A stretch of DNA of 5,837 nt from Firmicutes bacterium UBA5388 (GCA_002409975.1 DHOO01000127.1:12643-18479), one strand, 5' to 3'. Positions 1-5,797 are shown, numbered from the stretch's first letter. Notes: a model not told the origin generated them from the sequence alone. Numbers and translations: made by a program.

Positions 1-209
1 GACCATTGAACCCCAAGAATCTTGAAGAAATGGTGATTGATACAGACTTTATTATTTACGCAACAGGCGGTCGGGCGGAAGATTCTTTATATTATGAACT
101 ATTAAAGCAGAAGGCGGCTCCGGAGGTATATTGCATCGGCGACGCCAGAGTCCCTGGCCGGGCTTGGGAGGCCATTACCTCCGCTAATGAAGTGGCGAGG
201 TTTATCTAA
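1..209 (+). CDS. C-terminal fragment of an NADH:flavin oxidoreductase / 2-enoate reductase-like flavoenzyme
   Basis: The gene enters from the left edge in frame (first full codon at base 3), so only about the last 68 residues are present, ending at TAA 207-209. The TTG at 6-8 is in frame but is almost certainly an internal Leu codon. The visible part matches the end of the FAD/NAD(P)-binding half of Old Yellow Enzyme-type multidomain reductases. It has a strand ending in IYATGG, and then VYCIGDARVPGRAWEAI, the GD motif that contacts FAD in this disulfide-reductase-like fold, followed by a short helix ending in ARFI. Full-length relatives are about 640-670 aa with an N-terminal FMN TIM barrel and a 4Fe-4S site, none of which is visible here. 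They reduce activated C=C bonds of enoates or enoyl-CoAs using NAD(P)H. The substrate cannot be told. Another pyridine-nucleotide flavoprotein remains possible. Confidence 0.8.
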   Translation, partial: PLNPKNLEEMVIDTDFIIYATGGRAEDSLYYELLKQKAAPEVYCIGDARVPGRAWEAITSANEVARFI

Positions 210-235
210 TAAATAGCCGGACTAACTAGACATCA

Positions 236-263
236 AAAGCCAACCCGAAAAAGGGTTGGCTTT
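236..263. terminator. Strong, probably bidirectional rho-independent terminator
   Basis: A perfect 11-bp inverted repeat (AAAGCCAACCC at 236-246, GGGTTGGCTTT at 253-263) closes a 6-nt loop, GAAAAA. It starts 26 bp after the stop of the plus-strand flavoenzyme gene. Read on the plus strand the T run is TTT within the stem end. Read on the minus strand the stem ends in TTTT, 28 bp beyond the stop of the 40-codon gene. It therefore sits between convergent units and can plausibly end both, although the U tracts are short. Confidence 0.85.
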
Positions 264-291
264 ATGACGTTGGGCAGCCTGGAGAGCTAAT

Positions 292-414
292 TTAATTATA
301 TTTCTTTTGTAAATCTTTCGCTAGTTTTTTTATCTCCTGTAACGGTTTGGATTTAGTTGGTTCATTTAAAATTGATTTTTTATCAGAATGACTTTTATTG
401 ATACCAAGAGCCAA
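292..414 (-). CDS. Small lysine-rich protein (40 aa), second gene of a bicistron
   Basis: This is an unrecognised 40-residue ORF in the same frame as the upstream 84-aa gene, separated from it by the tandem stops TGA TAA. The proposed start is TTG at 414-412. It is preceded by an excellent GAGGGG ribosome site (424-429) at a 9-nt gap, and this site is made from the last codons and stop of the upstream gene, an arrangement that favours translational coupling. The product is hydrophilic and basic (10 Lys), with a likely amphipathic C-terminal helix containing QEIKKLAKDLQKKY. It has no signal peptide, membrane segment or cysteine. The hairpin at 236-263 lies just downstream and fits as terminator. 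It could instead be the tail of a formerly longer protein cut by the two stops, but the well-placed ribosome site argues for independent translation. No function is claimed. Confidence 0.5.
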   Translation of the reverse strand: MALGINKSHSDKKSILNEPTKSKPLQEIKKLAKDLQKKYN

Positions 415-420
415 ATGTTA

Positions 421-675
421 TCACCCCTCTTGGTGAGTAGCATTCCTTAATTTTTTAATTTTATTCCCTAGAATGACCGGGATTTGCGTTTCTCTTTTTT
501 GGCTTGTTTTGATTTTAACGCGTTGTTTAAGGAAGCTGTCCTTAGTGGCGCAAGCTTCTCTTTCTAACTCTAAACCCCTAGCTAATTCACGAGCCGCTTC
601 TTTCGTTTCTTTAATATATAATGGAACTTTTGAACCTCGAAAATCAACGGTTTGTCCTTTTTTTACTGTGATCAT
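421..675 (-). CDS. Small basic hypothetical protein (84 aa)
   Basis: I do not recognise this protein. The start chosen is ATG at 675, giving a product beginning MITVKKGQTVDF. The GTG at 687 is in frame but overlaps the GAAGGG ribosome site (687-692), so it cannot use it. The ATG lies 11 nt from that site, a little far but usable. The N-terminal third looks like short strands. The middle (about residues 20-45) is a charged helix rich in Glu, Ala and Arg. The C-terminal third is very basic, with runs such as KQRVKIKTSQKR and NKIKKLRNA, compatible with nucleic-acid or ribosome binding, which is only inference. No signal peptide or transmembrane segment is seen. It has its own promoter (727-755) and a hairpin in its leader, and is followed by the coupled 40-codon gene. 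A plus-strand ORF across the same bases is a shadow without a ribosome site. Confidence 0.7.
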   Translation of the reverse strand: MITVKKGQTVDFRGSKVPLYIKETKEAARELARGLELEREACATKDSFLKQRVKIKTSQKRETQIPVILGNKIKKLRNATHQEG

Positions 676-692
676 TATATCACACACCCTTC

Positions 693-712
693 AATTGCGT
701 AGCGACGCAATT
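693..712 (-). promoter_or_regulatory. Perfect inverted repeat in the leader of the 84-aa gene
   Basis: AATTGCGT (693-700) and ACGCAATT (705-712) form a perfect 8-bp inverted repeat around a 4-nt loop. It lies between the predicted transcription start (about 720) and the GAAGGG ribosome site, which begins immediately beside it at 692. It could act as an RNA hairpin that limits ribosome access or stabilises the 5' end, or as a DNA operator just downstream of the start. The sequence does not distinguish these. Confidence 0.55.
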
Positions 713-726
713 TACCTTCTGCTTCT

Positions 727-755
727 ATTATATAGAATTCGAGATTAATTTGCAA
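727..755 (-). promoter_or_regulatory. Sigma-A-type promoter for the 84-aa / 40-aa bicistron
   Basis: On the minus strand the -35 box is TTGCAA (750-755, 4 of 6 to consensus) and the -10 box is a perfect TATAAT (727-732), separated by exactly 17 bp. Transcription would start near 720, giving a leader of about 45 nt before the ATG at 675. It lies downstream of the terminator of the GAF-like gene, so the small genes form their own unit. Confidence 0.75.
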
Positions 756-792
756 ATTCCTTAATAATCTTTGATTAATGATTACTTCTACT

Positions 793-827
793 AAAAAAAC
801 AGATGGAAGCTAAAAATCCTTACATCT
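793..827 (-). terminator. Probable rho-independent terminator overlapping the end of the GAF-like gene
   Basis: On the minus strand AGATG, one mismatch, then AAG pairs with CTT, one mismatch, CATCT (arms 819-827 and 801-809) around a 9-nt loop. It is followed after one base by seven Ts (793-799). The loop and one arm contain the last codons and the TAG stop (810-812) of the membrane protein gene. The stem is modest (5+3 bp with an internal mismatch), but the U tract and position fit an intrinsic terminator. Confidence 0.55.
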
Positions 828-1643
828 TATTGACCAATGGATGGCGGTGGCGATCGAGACAAACAGAGAACCTGCTGAGCATATTTCCGCATCTGAGATT
901 TCATAATGCTCTTTGGTAGTGTCGATTATTATTGCCGTACTTAAGTTTTCCATCCCAGGAATGATCCCAATTCCGATCGTCTTCTTCTCAATTGTCGTCA
1001 AAGGTCTGTTTTCCATACTTAAGGGCCTGACATAAGCGGTTAATTCTTCTCCGAGGCGAAGAAATCCTTTTTCATTTAAAGGAAGAACAAAAATTTTCAC
1101 TCCCGGGTAATTATTATAAGACTTAATCAGGATATCTTTAACTAAATCACGGATCATATCAGCTTGATTCTCGGCTTTAATGACATTTTCTTCGAAGGGT
1201 TTTAATAAAAAATCGAAGATATTGCGGTTTAATTCAACAATTAGATCCATTTGCTTATCTGCTTTTTCCGCATTATCTTCGATCTTTTTTGCTTTTTCGG
1301 CGTATTCGCTGTAAACTTCTAAGCCCAAGAGCTTAGCGCCATACTTTGAGATCCTTTCAGGATTAATGATCCCGGTGGCAATGGCTACTAACCAATAAAA
1401 GATTAAGAATTTAATCAACACATTGAATAAGAAGATTAATTGGAGATTAAGTAAAGCTAGAGGTCGGAATTGGTCGGCCTCAAAAGACTGAAATAAAAGC
1501 TCGTATGAGCTGATTAGGGAAAAAGCCAAAGCAAAAAGACAAATACTTAAAGTGGTTAGTTTGATTTTGTCATGGACTTTTTTGATTATAAAGATAAAGA
1601 TGGTTACTACTAGGAGAATAGTGCCTACTATAAGGTAAAGCAT
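810..1643 (-). CDS. Membrane-anchored protein with coiled coil and GAF-like cytoplasmic domain (277 aa)
   Basis: The start is ATG at 1643, because GGAGG (1651-1655) lies 7 nt upstream. An in-frame ATG at 1661 would place that site inside the gene and has no good site of its own. Residues 2-20, about 29-50 and about 62-94 are three hydrophobic membrane helices. Residues about 110-175 are a charged helical, coiled-coil-like linker (EYAEKAKKIEDNAEKADK). Residues about 182-272 look like a small alpha/beta sensor domain: the strands VKIFVLPL, KTIGIGII and STAIIID, then a final helix FVSIATAIHWSI, a pattern typical of GAF domains. No kinase, cyclase, HTH or methyl-accepting region follows, so it is a sensor or scaffold without a visible output, acting at the inner face of the membrane. 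It has its own promoter (1752-1780), a folded leader and its own terminator. The GAF assignment is by pattern only, and the family is not recognised. Confidence 0.75.
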   Translation of the reverse strand: MLYLIVGTILLVVTIFIFIIKKVHDKIKLTTLSICLFALAFSLISSYELLFQSFEADQFRPLALLNLQLIFLFNVLIKFLIFYWLVAIATGIINPERISKYGAKLLGLEVYSEYAEKAKKIEDNAEKADKQMDLIVELNRNIFDFLLKPFEENVIKAENQADMIRDLVKDILIKSYNNYPGVKIFVLPLNEKGFLRLGEELTAYVRPLSMENRPLTTIEKKTIGIGIIPGMENLSTAIIIDTTKEHYEISDAEICSAGSLFVSIATAIHWSIRCKDF

Positions 1644-1650
1644 CTTATGC

Positions 1651-1655
1651 CCTCC
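1651..1655 (-). promoter_or_regulatory. Ribosome binding site that fixes the start of the GAF-like gene
   Basis: GGAGG inside AAGGGAGGG on the minus strand, 7 nt from ATG 1643. It decides against the longer reading from ATG 1661, which would add MKGGHK encoded by the ribosome site itself. Confidence 0.85.
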
Positions 1656-1687
1656 CTTCATAAAAACCTAAATCAAGAATGAGACCT

Positions 1688-1736
1688 TTAATTTCTAAAG
1701 AGCTGTTTGTAATGGACAGTTCATAGCAGAAATTAA
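1688..1736 (-). promoter_or_regulatory. Nested hairpin in the 5' leader of the GAF-like gene
   Basis: A perfect 9-bp outer repeat (TTAATTTCT 1688-1696 with AGAAATTAA 1728-1736) encloses an inner 7-bp near-perfect repeat (GAGCTGT 1700-1706 with ACAGTTC 1716-1722) around a 9-nt loop. It begins about 9 nt after the predicted transcription start (about 1745), inside the roughly 100-nt leader of the membrane protein gene. The inner stem has one G-T pair on the plus strand and an A-C mismatch on the minus strand. It may be an mRNA 5' stabilising structure, a regulatory leader, or a protein-binding site. I do not recognise a known riboswitch class. Confidence 0.5.
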
Positions 1737-1751
1737 TAGTCTTATGTGGAA

Positions 1752-1780
1752 ATTATATCACGGATGGAAATAAATGTATA
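1752..1780 (-). promoter_or_regulatory. Sigma-A-type extended -10 promoter for the GAF-like gene
   Basis: On the minus strand the -10 is a perfect TATAAT (1752-1757) preceded by TGA, which gives the extended -10 form TGnTATAAT. The -35 is TATACA (1775-1780, 4 of 6), at 17 bp spacing. The expected start is near 1745, about 100 nt upstream of ATG 1643. A plus-strand ORF over this stretch lacks a ribosome site and is not called. Confidence 0.75.
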
Positions 1781-1810
1781 CAGTTTCCTGCAATTATTAC
1801 AAGACCTAAA

Positions 1811-1834
1811 GTTTGAATTAAAGGTTATTCAAAC
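1811..1834. promoter_or_regulatory. Operator-like palindrome upstream of the GAF-like gene promoter
   Basis: GTTTGAAT (1811-1818) and ATTCAAAC (1827-1834) form a perfect 8-bp inverted repeat with an 8-bp spacer. The centre is about 78 bp upstream of the predicted transcription start near 1745 and 30 bp beyond the -35 box, a distance common for activator sites. The binding protein is unknown, and no second copy was noticed in the window. Confidence 0.4.
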
Positions 1835-1879
1835 ATACATCTCGGCAATCGAAAGTAATTATTGCTTTTTTACTAATAA

Positions 1880-1996
1880 ATCTTTTTGCGTTGTATCCTT
1901 TTTAAAAGGTCCCAATACAATATATAGTGTTAGACTGGTATTAGGCTATCAATATATTGTATCAGGATAATTAAATCAAAGACAACGCAAAAAGCC
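1880..1996. repeat. Nested inverted-repeat element, possible degenerate MITE-like insertion
   Basis: A perfect 13-bp terminal inverted repeat (CTTTTTGCGTTGT at 1882-1894, ACAACGCAAAAAG at 1982-1994) bounds 113 bp. Inside, an 11-bp perfect inverted repeat (ATACAATATAT at 1915-1925 and ATATATTGTAT at about 1952-1962) flanks a 26-nt loop. The 7-bp direct repeat CTAATAA lies 2 bp outside each end (1873-1879 and 1997-2003), as a target duplication would. It has no coding capacity. Terminal repeats plus flanking direct repeats fit a small non-autonomous element. A large folded RNA or a transcription-factor array is the alternative. In AT-rich DNA a 7-bp direct repeat can arise by chance. Confidence 0.45.
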
Positions 1997-2032
1997 CTAA
2001 TAAGTTATCATAGCTCATTGACGATCAAGTGA

Positions 2033-2060
2033 AGAGACCATCGTACTTACGGTGGTCTCT
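2033..2060. other. Strong hairpin downstream of the small Cys-rich gene, without a clear T tract
   Basis: AGAGACCATCG (2033-2043) pairs with CGGTGGTCTCT (2050-2060) over 11 bp around a 6-nt loop. One pair is G-T on the plus strand and becomes A-C on the minus strand. It lies 26 bp beyond the stop of the 2087-2401 gene, so a role in ending or protecting that transcript is likely. However, the minus strand continues TCACTT rather than with a U run, and the plus-strand continuation has none either. Confidence 0.45.
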
Positions 2061-2086
2061 GTTAAGAAGCGAAAAACTAGTTATTA

Positions 2087-2401
2087 TTAGTATTCTAAGT
2101 CGAAGCGAGCGGAGATGACATCTAAACAATCGGCAATAACGGCACAGATACAGTCACAACTTACGAATTTGAATCTCCGATCAGTAGTCGCGATGAGAAC
2201 ATTACCGACAACATCCACAATCTTTACCTGCTCTTTATCACCTGATCTTAGGTTTAAAATTACTTTCTCGCCTTTCAATTTTTCTAGAACACCACAGAGA
2301 GTTTCGGGAATACGAGGAGTAGATATGGTTATTACCCCCTTTCCATCTCTGCCATATTCTATGTTGACCTTTAAAAAAGGGTGATAATTCAACTGTAACA
2401 A
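2087..2401 (-). CDS. Hypothetical small protein with Cys cluster and possible Sm-like barrel (up to 104 aa)
   Basis: I do not recognise this gene with certainty. The central region (about residues 44-90) alternates short strands with turns: KVILNLRSG, QVKIVDVVGN, VLIATTDRRFKFV, then CICAVI. This is the pattern of a small Sm-like or SH3-like five-strand barrel. It resembles short spore-associated barrel proteins of Firmicutes, but that is inference. Cysteines at 82, 84, 86 and 92 form the cluster SCDCICAVIADC, with another at 36, suggesting metal binding or disulfide linkage. No signal peptide or membrane helix is seen. The start is uncertain. TTG 2401 and TTG 2392 both lack a ribosome site, there is no in-frame ATG, and the in-frame stop at 2423-2425 limits extension. 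It follows the large regulator by 42 bp and may be co-transcribed with it, or use the promoter-like sequence at 2405-2432. Confidence 0.55.
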   Translation of the reverse strand: MLQLNYHPFLKVNIEYGRDGKGVITISTPRIPETLCGVLEKLKGEKVILNLRSGDKEQVKIVDVVGNVLIATTDRRFKFVSCDCICAVIADCLDVISARFDLEY

Positions 2402-2404
2402 AAA

Positions 2405-2432
2405 ATTATGATTTTGTTGGCGTTAGTCTCAA
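2405..2432 (-). promoter_or_regulatory. Possible promoter between the large regulator and the small Cys-rich gene
   Basis: On the minus strand TTGAGA (2427-2432, 5 of 6 to -35) and CATAAT (2405-2410, 5 of 6 to -10) are 16 bp apart. Transcription would start near 2398, right at the upstream-most TTG of the small gene. If it is real, translation starts at TTG 2392 or further in, or is leaderless. AT-rich DNA yields such matches by chance, so confidence is moderate. Confidence 0.4.
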
Positions 2433-2443
2433 GGGATAACACC

Positions 2444-5400
2444 TTAATGAACGGTTTTGCCAACTAATTTATAATACAAGTCGACGATATCAGGGGAGGG
2501 AGATAACCCCAGCTCTTCTTGGAAAACTGTGGTCATATTTTGGAATTGCTTTCGAACGGCCATAATGTCCCCTAGGCCAGCGTAGGCTTTCATTAACAGG
2601 GAGTGAATCTCTTCGGAAAGATAGGAGATACCCACTAAAGAAAGGAGATGGGTGACTGCTTTTGCATAATCGTTTTTCTCCATATAATAGCGGCCCAGTT
2701 TTATGCGGGTGGAAACGTAGAGATGCCTTAAACGCTCTTGGTAAGGGAGGAACCAATGATAATCTAAATCTTCCAAGTAATCACCACGGTAAAGATCAAC
2801 GGCTTTCTCCAAGTAAATCATGGTTTCCTCTTGGTTTAGCTCTTCGCTGGAAGCAGCCAACAAATAGTTCTCAAATTCTTTCTTATCGGTCTCATAATGT
2901 CCGGGAACCAGTTGATAACTACCTCCTTCGTAGGAAATAATCTTACAGGAAGGGCTATGATTAAGGGCTTGGCGTAAACGATAGATTGTCGTATGGAAAA
3001 GGGCTCCAACTTCTTCTCCTTCGAAATTTGGCCATATGTTGTCGATGATCTTTTCTTTACTGACTGGTTCACCCTGATGCGCGAGATAGGCTAGAAGGTG
3101 TTTAGCTTTTTTGGTCCGCCATTTGGAGTCAGTAATCTCCACATTATTTTGGAAGATGCGCAGCCGTCCTAAGGTATAAATCTTAATCATCTTATCTTTT
3201 TGCTCAGTATAATAAAATTGATTACTATTCGCTTTTAGCTTGTATTTAGTGCTCAGATTACGGGCGGTTTTGCTAACCTGCGAATTTTGGTCTTGTGCTA
3301 GAAGCTGAAGACCTTTTCTGGCTTCCTCATCCTTGATCTCTGATAGGGGAGCACAGATCCTCTTTCGCACCTCCGGATCAGGATGCTGGAGTAATGGTGA
3401 AAGAATTATGCGAGCACGACCGCCCATACGAACAATTATCCGCTGAATAAATGATAATTCGATATTGTTTTCCATCCCCACCCGTAAGATCGGGAAAAAC
3501 ACATCAAAACAGGTAATAAAATTCTGGATATAATCAATCCGAGCAGATAAAATCAATGCTTTTTTGGCATACGTTAGAAACTTATCTTCATTCCCCTCGG
3601 TACAATACAAGATTGCTAACGCTTGAGAGGCATAGGCCACCGCCTTTATAAAACCCATTTTTTCCAGAGAGGCTATGGATTCTAATAAGATTTGTTTGCC
3701 CTGTTCAGTCTCGCCGGCCTGATAGAGAATTAAACCGCCAACCGATTGGCAAGCTCCATAGGCAAGACAATCTCGAATCTCATTGATGGCAAGTCCTTCT
3801 TCGGTTTTAGCTTTAGCCGCAACCAACTTGCCCTGTAACCAAAGAGAGCGGCCATAAAAGACCAGACTTAAGGCGAGATAGGATAATTCCCCATGGTTTT
3901 CTTTTAACAAGGTGATTGCTTTTTGGAAATTTTCTTCCGCCTCCTTAAAACAGCCAAGTTCTGTATAGATACAAGCTAAATGAGTATAGGCGGAGGGCAG
4001 CGTCTCCACCAGGCCCAACTTTTCTTTGAAAGCGACATTCCGTTGGGCAAGGTTAAGCGCTTGGTCCAATTCACCCCAGTCTTGGTAGATCACTGCCATA
4101 TGATCTTGGGTATGATACCCAGGCAAAAACCCTTCAGGAGAAACTTCGATGCCTTTTTTAAAAAAGTGTAGGGCCTTTGAATAATCACCTTTTAGGTAAT
4201 AAACATTACCTAAGCCTTCGAATATATAGGTTAATAGGTATCGATTTCCTTGTTTTTCCGCGCTGTTAAGCGCCTGGATCAAAAATTTCTCAGCTTCTAA
4301 AAAACTTCCGGTCAAGTAAAGACTAACAACTTTTTCCATTAAAAGATCTAAGCGTTGGTCATTACCGGGCAACAAATCCTCAATCTGTCTTAAGAGGTCT
4401 AGACTTTCAAAGAACTTTCCTCGACAACGAAAGACTCTGGCTTGCAAGATCTTTGTTTGTGTTAAACCCTTTGTCTCATTTAATTCAGTAAAGAGATGAA
4501 AAGCCTTTTGAGCAAGTTTCTCGGCTTGTTCATTACATCCGCGATAAACTTCAATCTCCGCTCGGTATAATACTAGCCAGGGATGATTTGTTTGCTGTTC
4601 AAAGGGAATTGAATTTAACCACTCGAGCACGGTCTGCCATCTTCCGCTATTTAAGGATTTTCTACCGGCTTTGACAAGCGAAGAGATTGTTTCTTCTTGC
4701 GAACCAGCCGCTATAAAATAACGGACAGCCTGCTCCCATTCTCCCTGTGCGCTTAAAAGTTCTCCAACCTTATGGAGAAGTCGAAAATAGTCTTCTCCTA
4801 ATTGGGTAAGAAGAAACTCTCTAAAGAGCTGATGATAGCGGTAGACATCTTCTTTACCGGACAACTGAGTAACAAATAATTGTTCTTGCACTAGATTTGA
4901 TAATATCAGCTTAGAATCAGTCCGCTTCATAAGAAGATTGCATAAATCTGGAGTCAGTATATCTAAAACAGCAGTAGTAAGCAGAAAATCCCGAATATTT
5001 AATGGTAGCTTCTCCAAGACCTCAGCGGCCAGATAGTTAAAAAGTGTTTTTTTCCCTTTTGCTTCTAAATTAATCGGACCTTTGGTCTCCATAACTAACC
5101 TTAAAGCTACAGGCCAACCTTCCGTTGTTTGCCGGATTTCTTGTAATAAATTTTGGTTAGAATTACTGATTTTAAGTTTGCTAAATTGCTGAAGATAAAT
5201 TTCTATTTCTTTCTGGTCAAAGCGTAACTCTTCCACGCCCAAAGATGAAATTTCCCCTGTCATTAACATTTTGTCAAAGGAAAAAGGAAGTGGCGCCCGG
5301 CTGGCTATTAACAGATGCAGATTAGAAGGTAAGTGTTCTAGGAATTCCTGCATAAAGTGGTGGATAAGGGGATTGTTGATGAGATGAAGATCATCAAAGG

Positions 5401-5791
5401 CAATGATTAAACCATCTGTAGCTTCGATGGCAAGACTATTGATGAGCATGGCGGTAAAAGCGTGGATGCTACTTTGTAAATCCCCCCGCTCGATTGTTTT
5501 TAATGTATCCTGAGCAAAACGAGGCACTTGTTGGCGAAGGGCAGCACACAAATATTGAAAAAAAACCACCGGGTCATTATCATAGCTATCCATATGATAC
5601 CAGACGAGTGGCTTTTTCATTTTTCTTGCTAACTGAGTCATATAGACGGTCTTCCCATATCCAGCCGGTGCTATAAATAAGGTGGCTTTTTTAAATTCAG
5701 ACCCCGATGTTTGTTCGTGCAGGCGGATTCGTTCAATTAATCCCGATTGTGCACTGGGTGGTAATATCTTGGTGATGATTGTTTCTGCCAT
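2444..5791 (-). CDS. Large ATP-dependent transcriptional regulator: MalT-like NTPase, TPR, HEAT-like and SARP/BTAD domains (1115 aa)
   Basis: The start is ATG 5791, 6-8 nt after the site AGGTAGGTG (5798-5806). The in-frame GTG at 5800 lies within that site. Residues about 1-330 are a STAND/MalT-type ATPase: Walker A APAGYGKT (41-48), Walker B LIIAFDDLH (128-136), LLIASRAPL (161-169) with its conserved Arg, and TEGWPVALRL (223-232), typical of this family. Residues about 345-775 are helical repeats of TPR type (for example GNVYYLKGDYSKALHFFKKG), the usual ligand or partner-sensing part. Residues about 793-847 look HEAT-like (HPDPEVRKRICAPLSEI). From residue 868 (MIKIYTLGRLRIF) a winged helix follows, with recognition-helix segment HTTIYRLRQAL, and then a BTAD domain to the end. 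MalT itself ends in a LuxR-type HTH, so here the output is SARP-like. It is a cytoplasmic one-component switch whose inducer and targets are unknown. Its promoter lies outside the window. Confidence 0.92.
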   Translation of the reverse strand: MAETIITKILPPSAQSGLIERIRLHEQTSGSEFKKATLFIAPAGYGKTVYMTQLARKMKKPLVWYHMDSYDNDPVVFFQYLCAALRQQVPRFAQDTLKTIERGDLQSSIHAFTAMLINSLAIEATDGLIIAFDDLHLINNPLIHHFMQEFLEHLPSNLHLLIASRAPLPFSFDKMLMTGEISSLGVEELRFDQKEIEIYLQQFSKLKISNSNQNLLQEIRQTTEGWPVALRLVMETKGPINLEAKGKKTLFNYLAAEVLEKLPLNIRDFLLTTAVLDILTPDLCNLLMKRTDSKLILSNLVQEQLFVTQLSGKEDVYRYHQLFREFLLTQLGEDYFRLLHKVGELLSAQGEWEQAVRYFIAAGSQEETISSLVKAGRKSLNSGRWQTVLEWLNSIPFEQQTNHPWLVLYRAEIEVYRGCNEQAEKLAQKAFHLFTELNETKGLTQTKILQARVFRCRGKFFESLDLLRQIEDLLPGNDQRLDLLMEKVVSLYLTGSFLEAEKFLIQALNSAEKQGNRYLLTYIFEGLGNVYYLKGDYSKALHFFKKGIEVSPEGFLPGYHTQDHMAVIYQDWGELDQALNLAQRNVAFKEKLGLVETLPSAYTHLACIYTELGCFKEAEENFQKAITLLKENHGELSYLALSLVFYGRSLWLQGKLVAAKAKTEEGLAINEIRDCLAYGACQSVGGLILYQAGETEQGKQILLESIASLEKMGFIKAVAYASQALAILYCTEGNEDKFLTYAKKALILSARIDYIQNFITCFDVFFPILRVGMENNIELSFIQRIIVRMGGRARIILSPLLQHPDPEVRKRICAPLSEIKDEEARKGLQLLAQDQNSQVSKTARNLSTKYKLKANSNQFYYTEQKDKMIKIYTLGRLRIFQNNVEITDSKWRTKKAKHLLAYLAHQGEPVSKEKIIDNIWPNFEGEEVGALFHTTIYRLRQALNHSPSCKIISYEGGSYQLVPGHYETDKKEFENYLLAASSEELNQEETMIYLEKAVDLYRGDYLEDLDYHWFLPYQERLRHLYVSTRIKLGRYYMEKNDYAKAVTHLLSLVGISYLSEEIHSLLMKAYAGLGDIMAVRKQFQNMTTVFQEELGLSPSPDIVDLYYKLVGKTVH

Positions 5792-5797
5792 TAGTAG

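Noticed and set aside
473..748. Plus-strand ORF of 91 codons
   Set aside because: It overlaps the better-supported minus-strand 84-aa gene, its leader and promoter, and has no ribosome site. It is a shadow reading.
1746..1970. Plus-strand ORF of 74 codons in the intergenic region
   Set aside because: Neither its GTG nor the inner ATG has a ribosome site, it covers the minus-strand promoter and palindromes, and it ends inside the inverted-repeat element.
1880..1996. CRISPR array or full insertion sequence
   Set aside because: There is no regularly spaced direct repeat and no transposase ORF, only inverted repeats in about 117 bp.
2115..2384. Plus-strand ORF opposite the small Cys-rich gene
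   Set aside because: No ribosome site was seen, and the minus-strand reading shows a regular strand pattern and Cys cluster.
2399..2420. AT-rich 7-bp hairpin AACAAAA / TTTTGTT after the large regulator as a terminator
   Set aside because: The stem has a single G-C pair and an 8-nt loop and no U tract of its own after it, so it is too weak to call.
2490..3072. Other-frame ORFs within the C-terminal part of the large regulator
   Set aside because: They lie wholly inside the winged-helix/BTAD coding region, whose frame is clear from conserved motifs.
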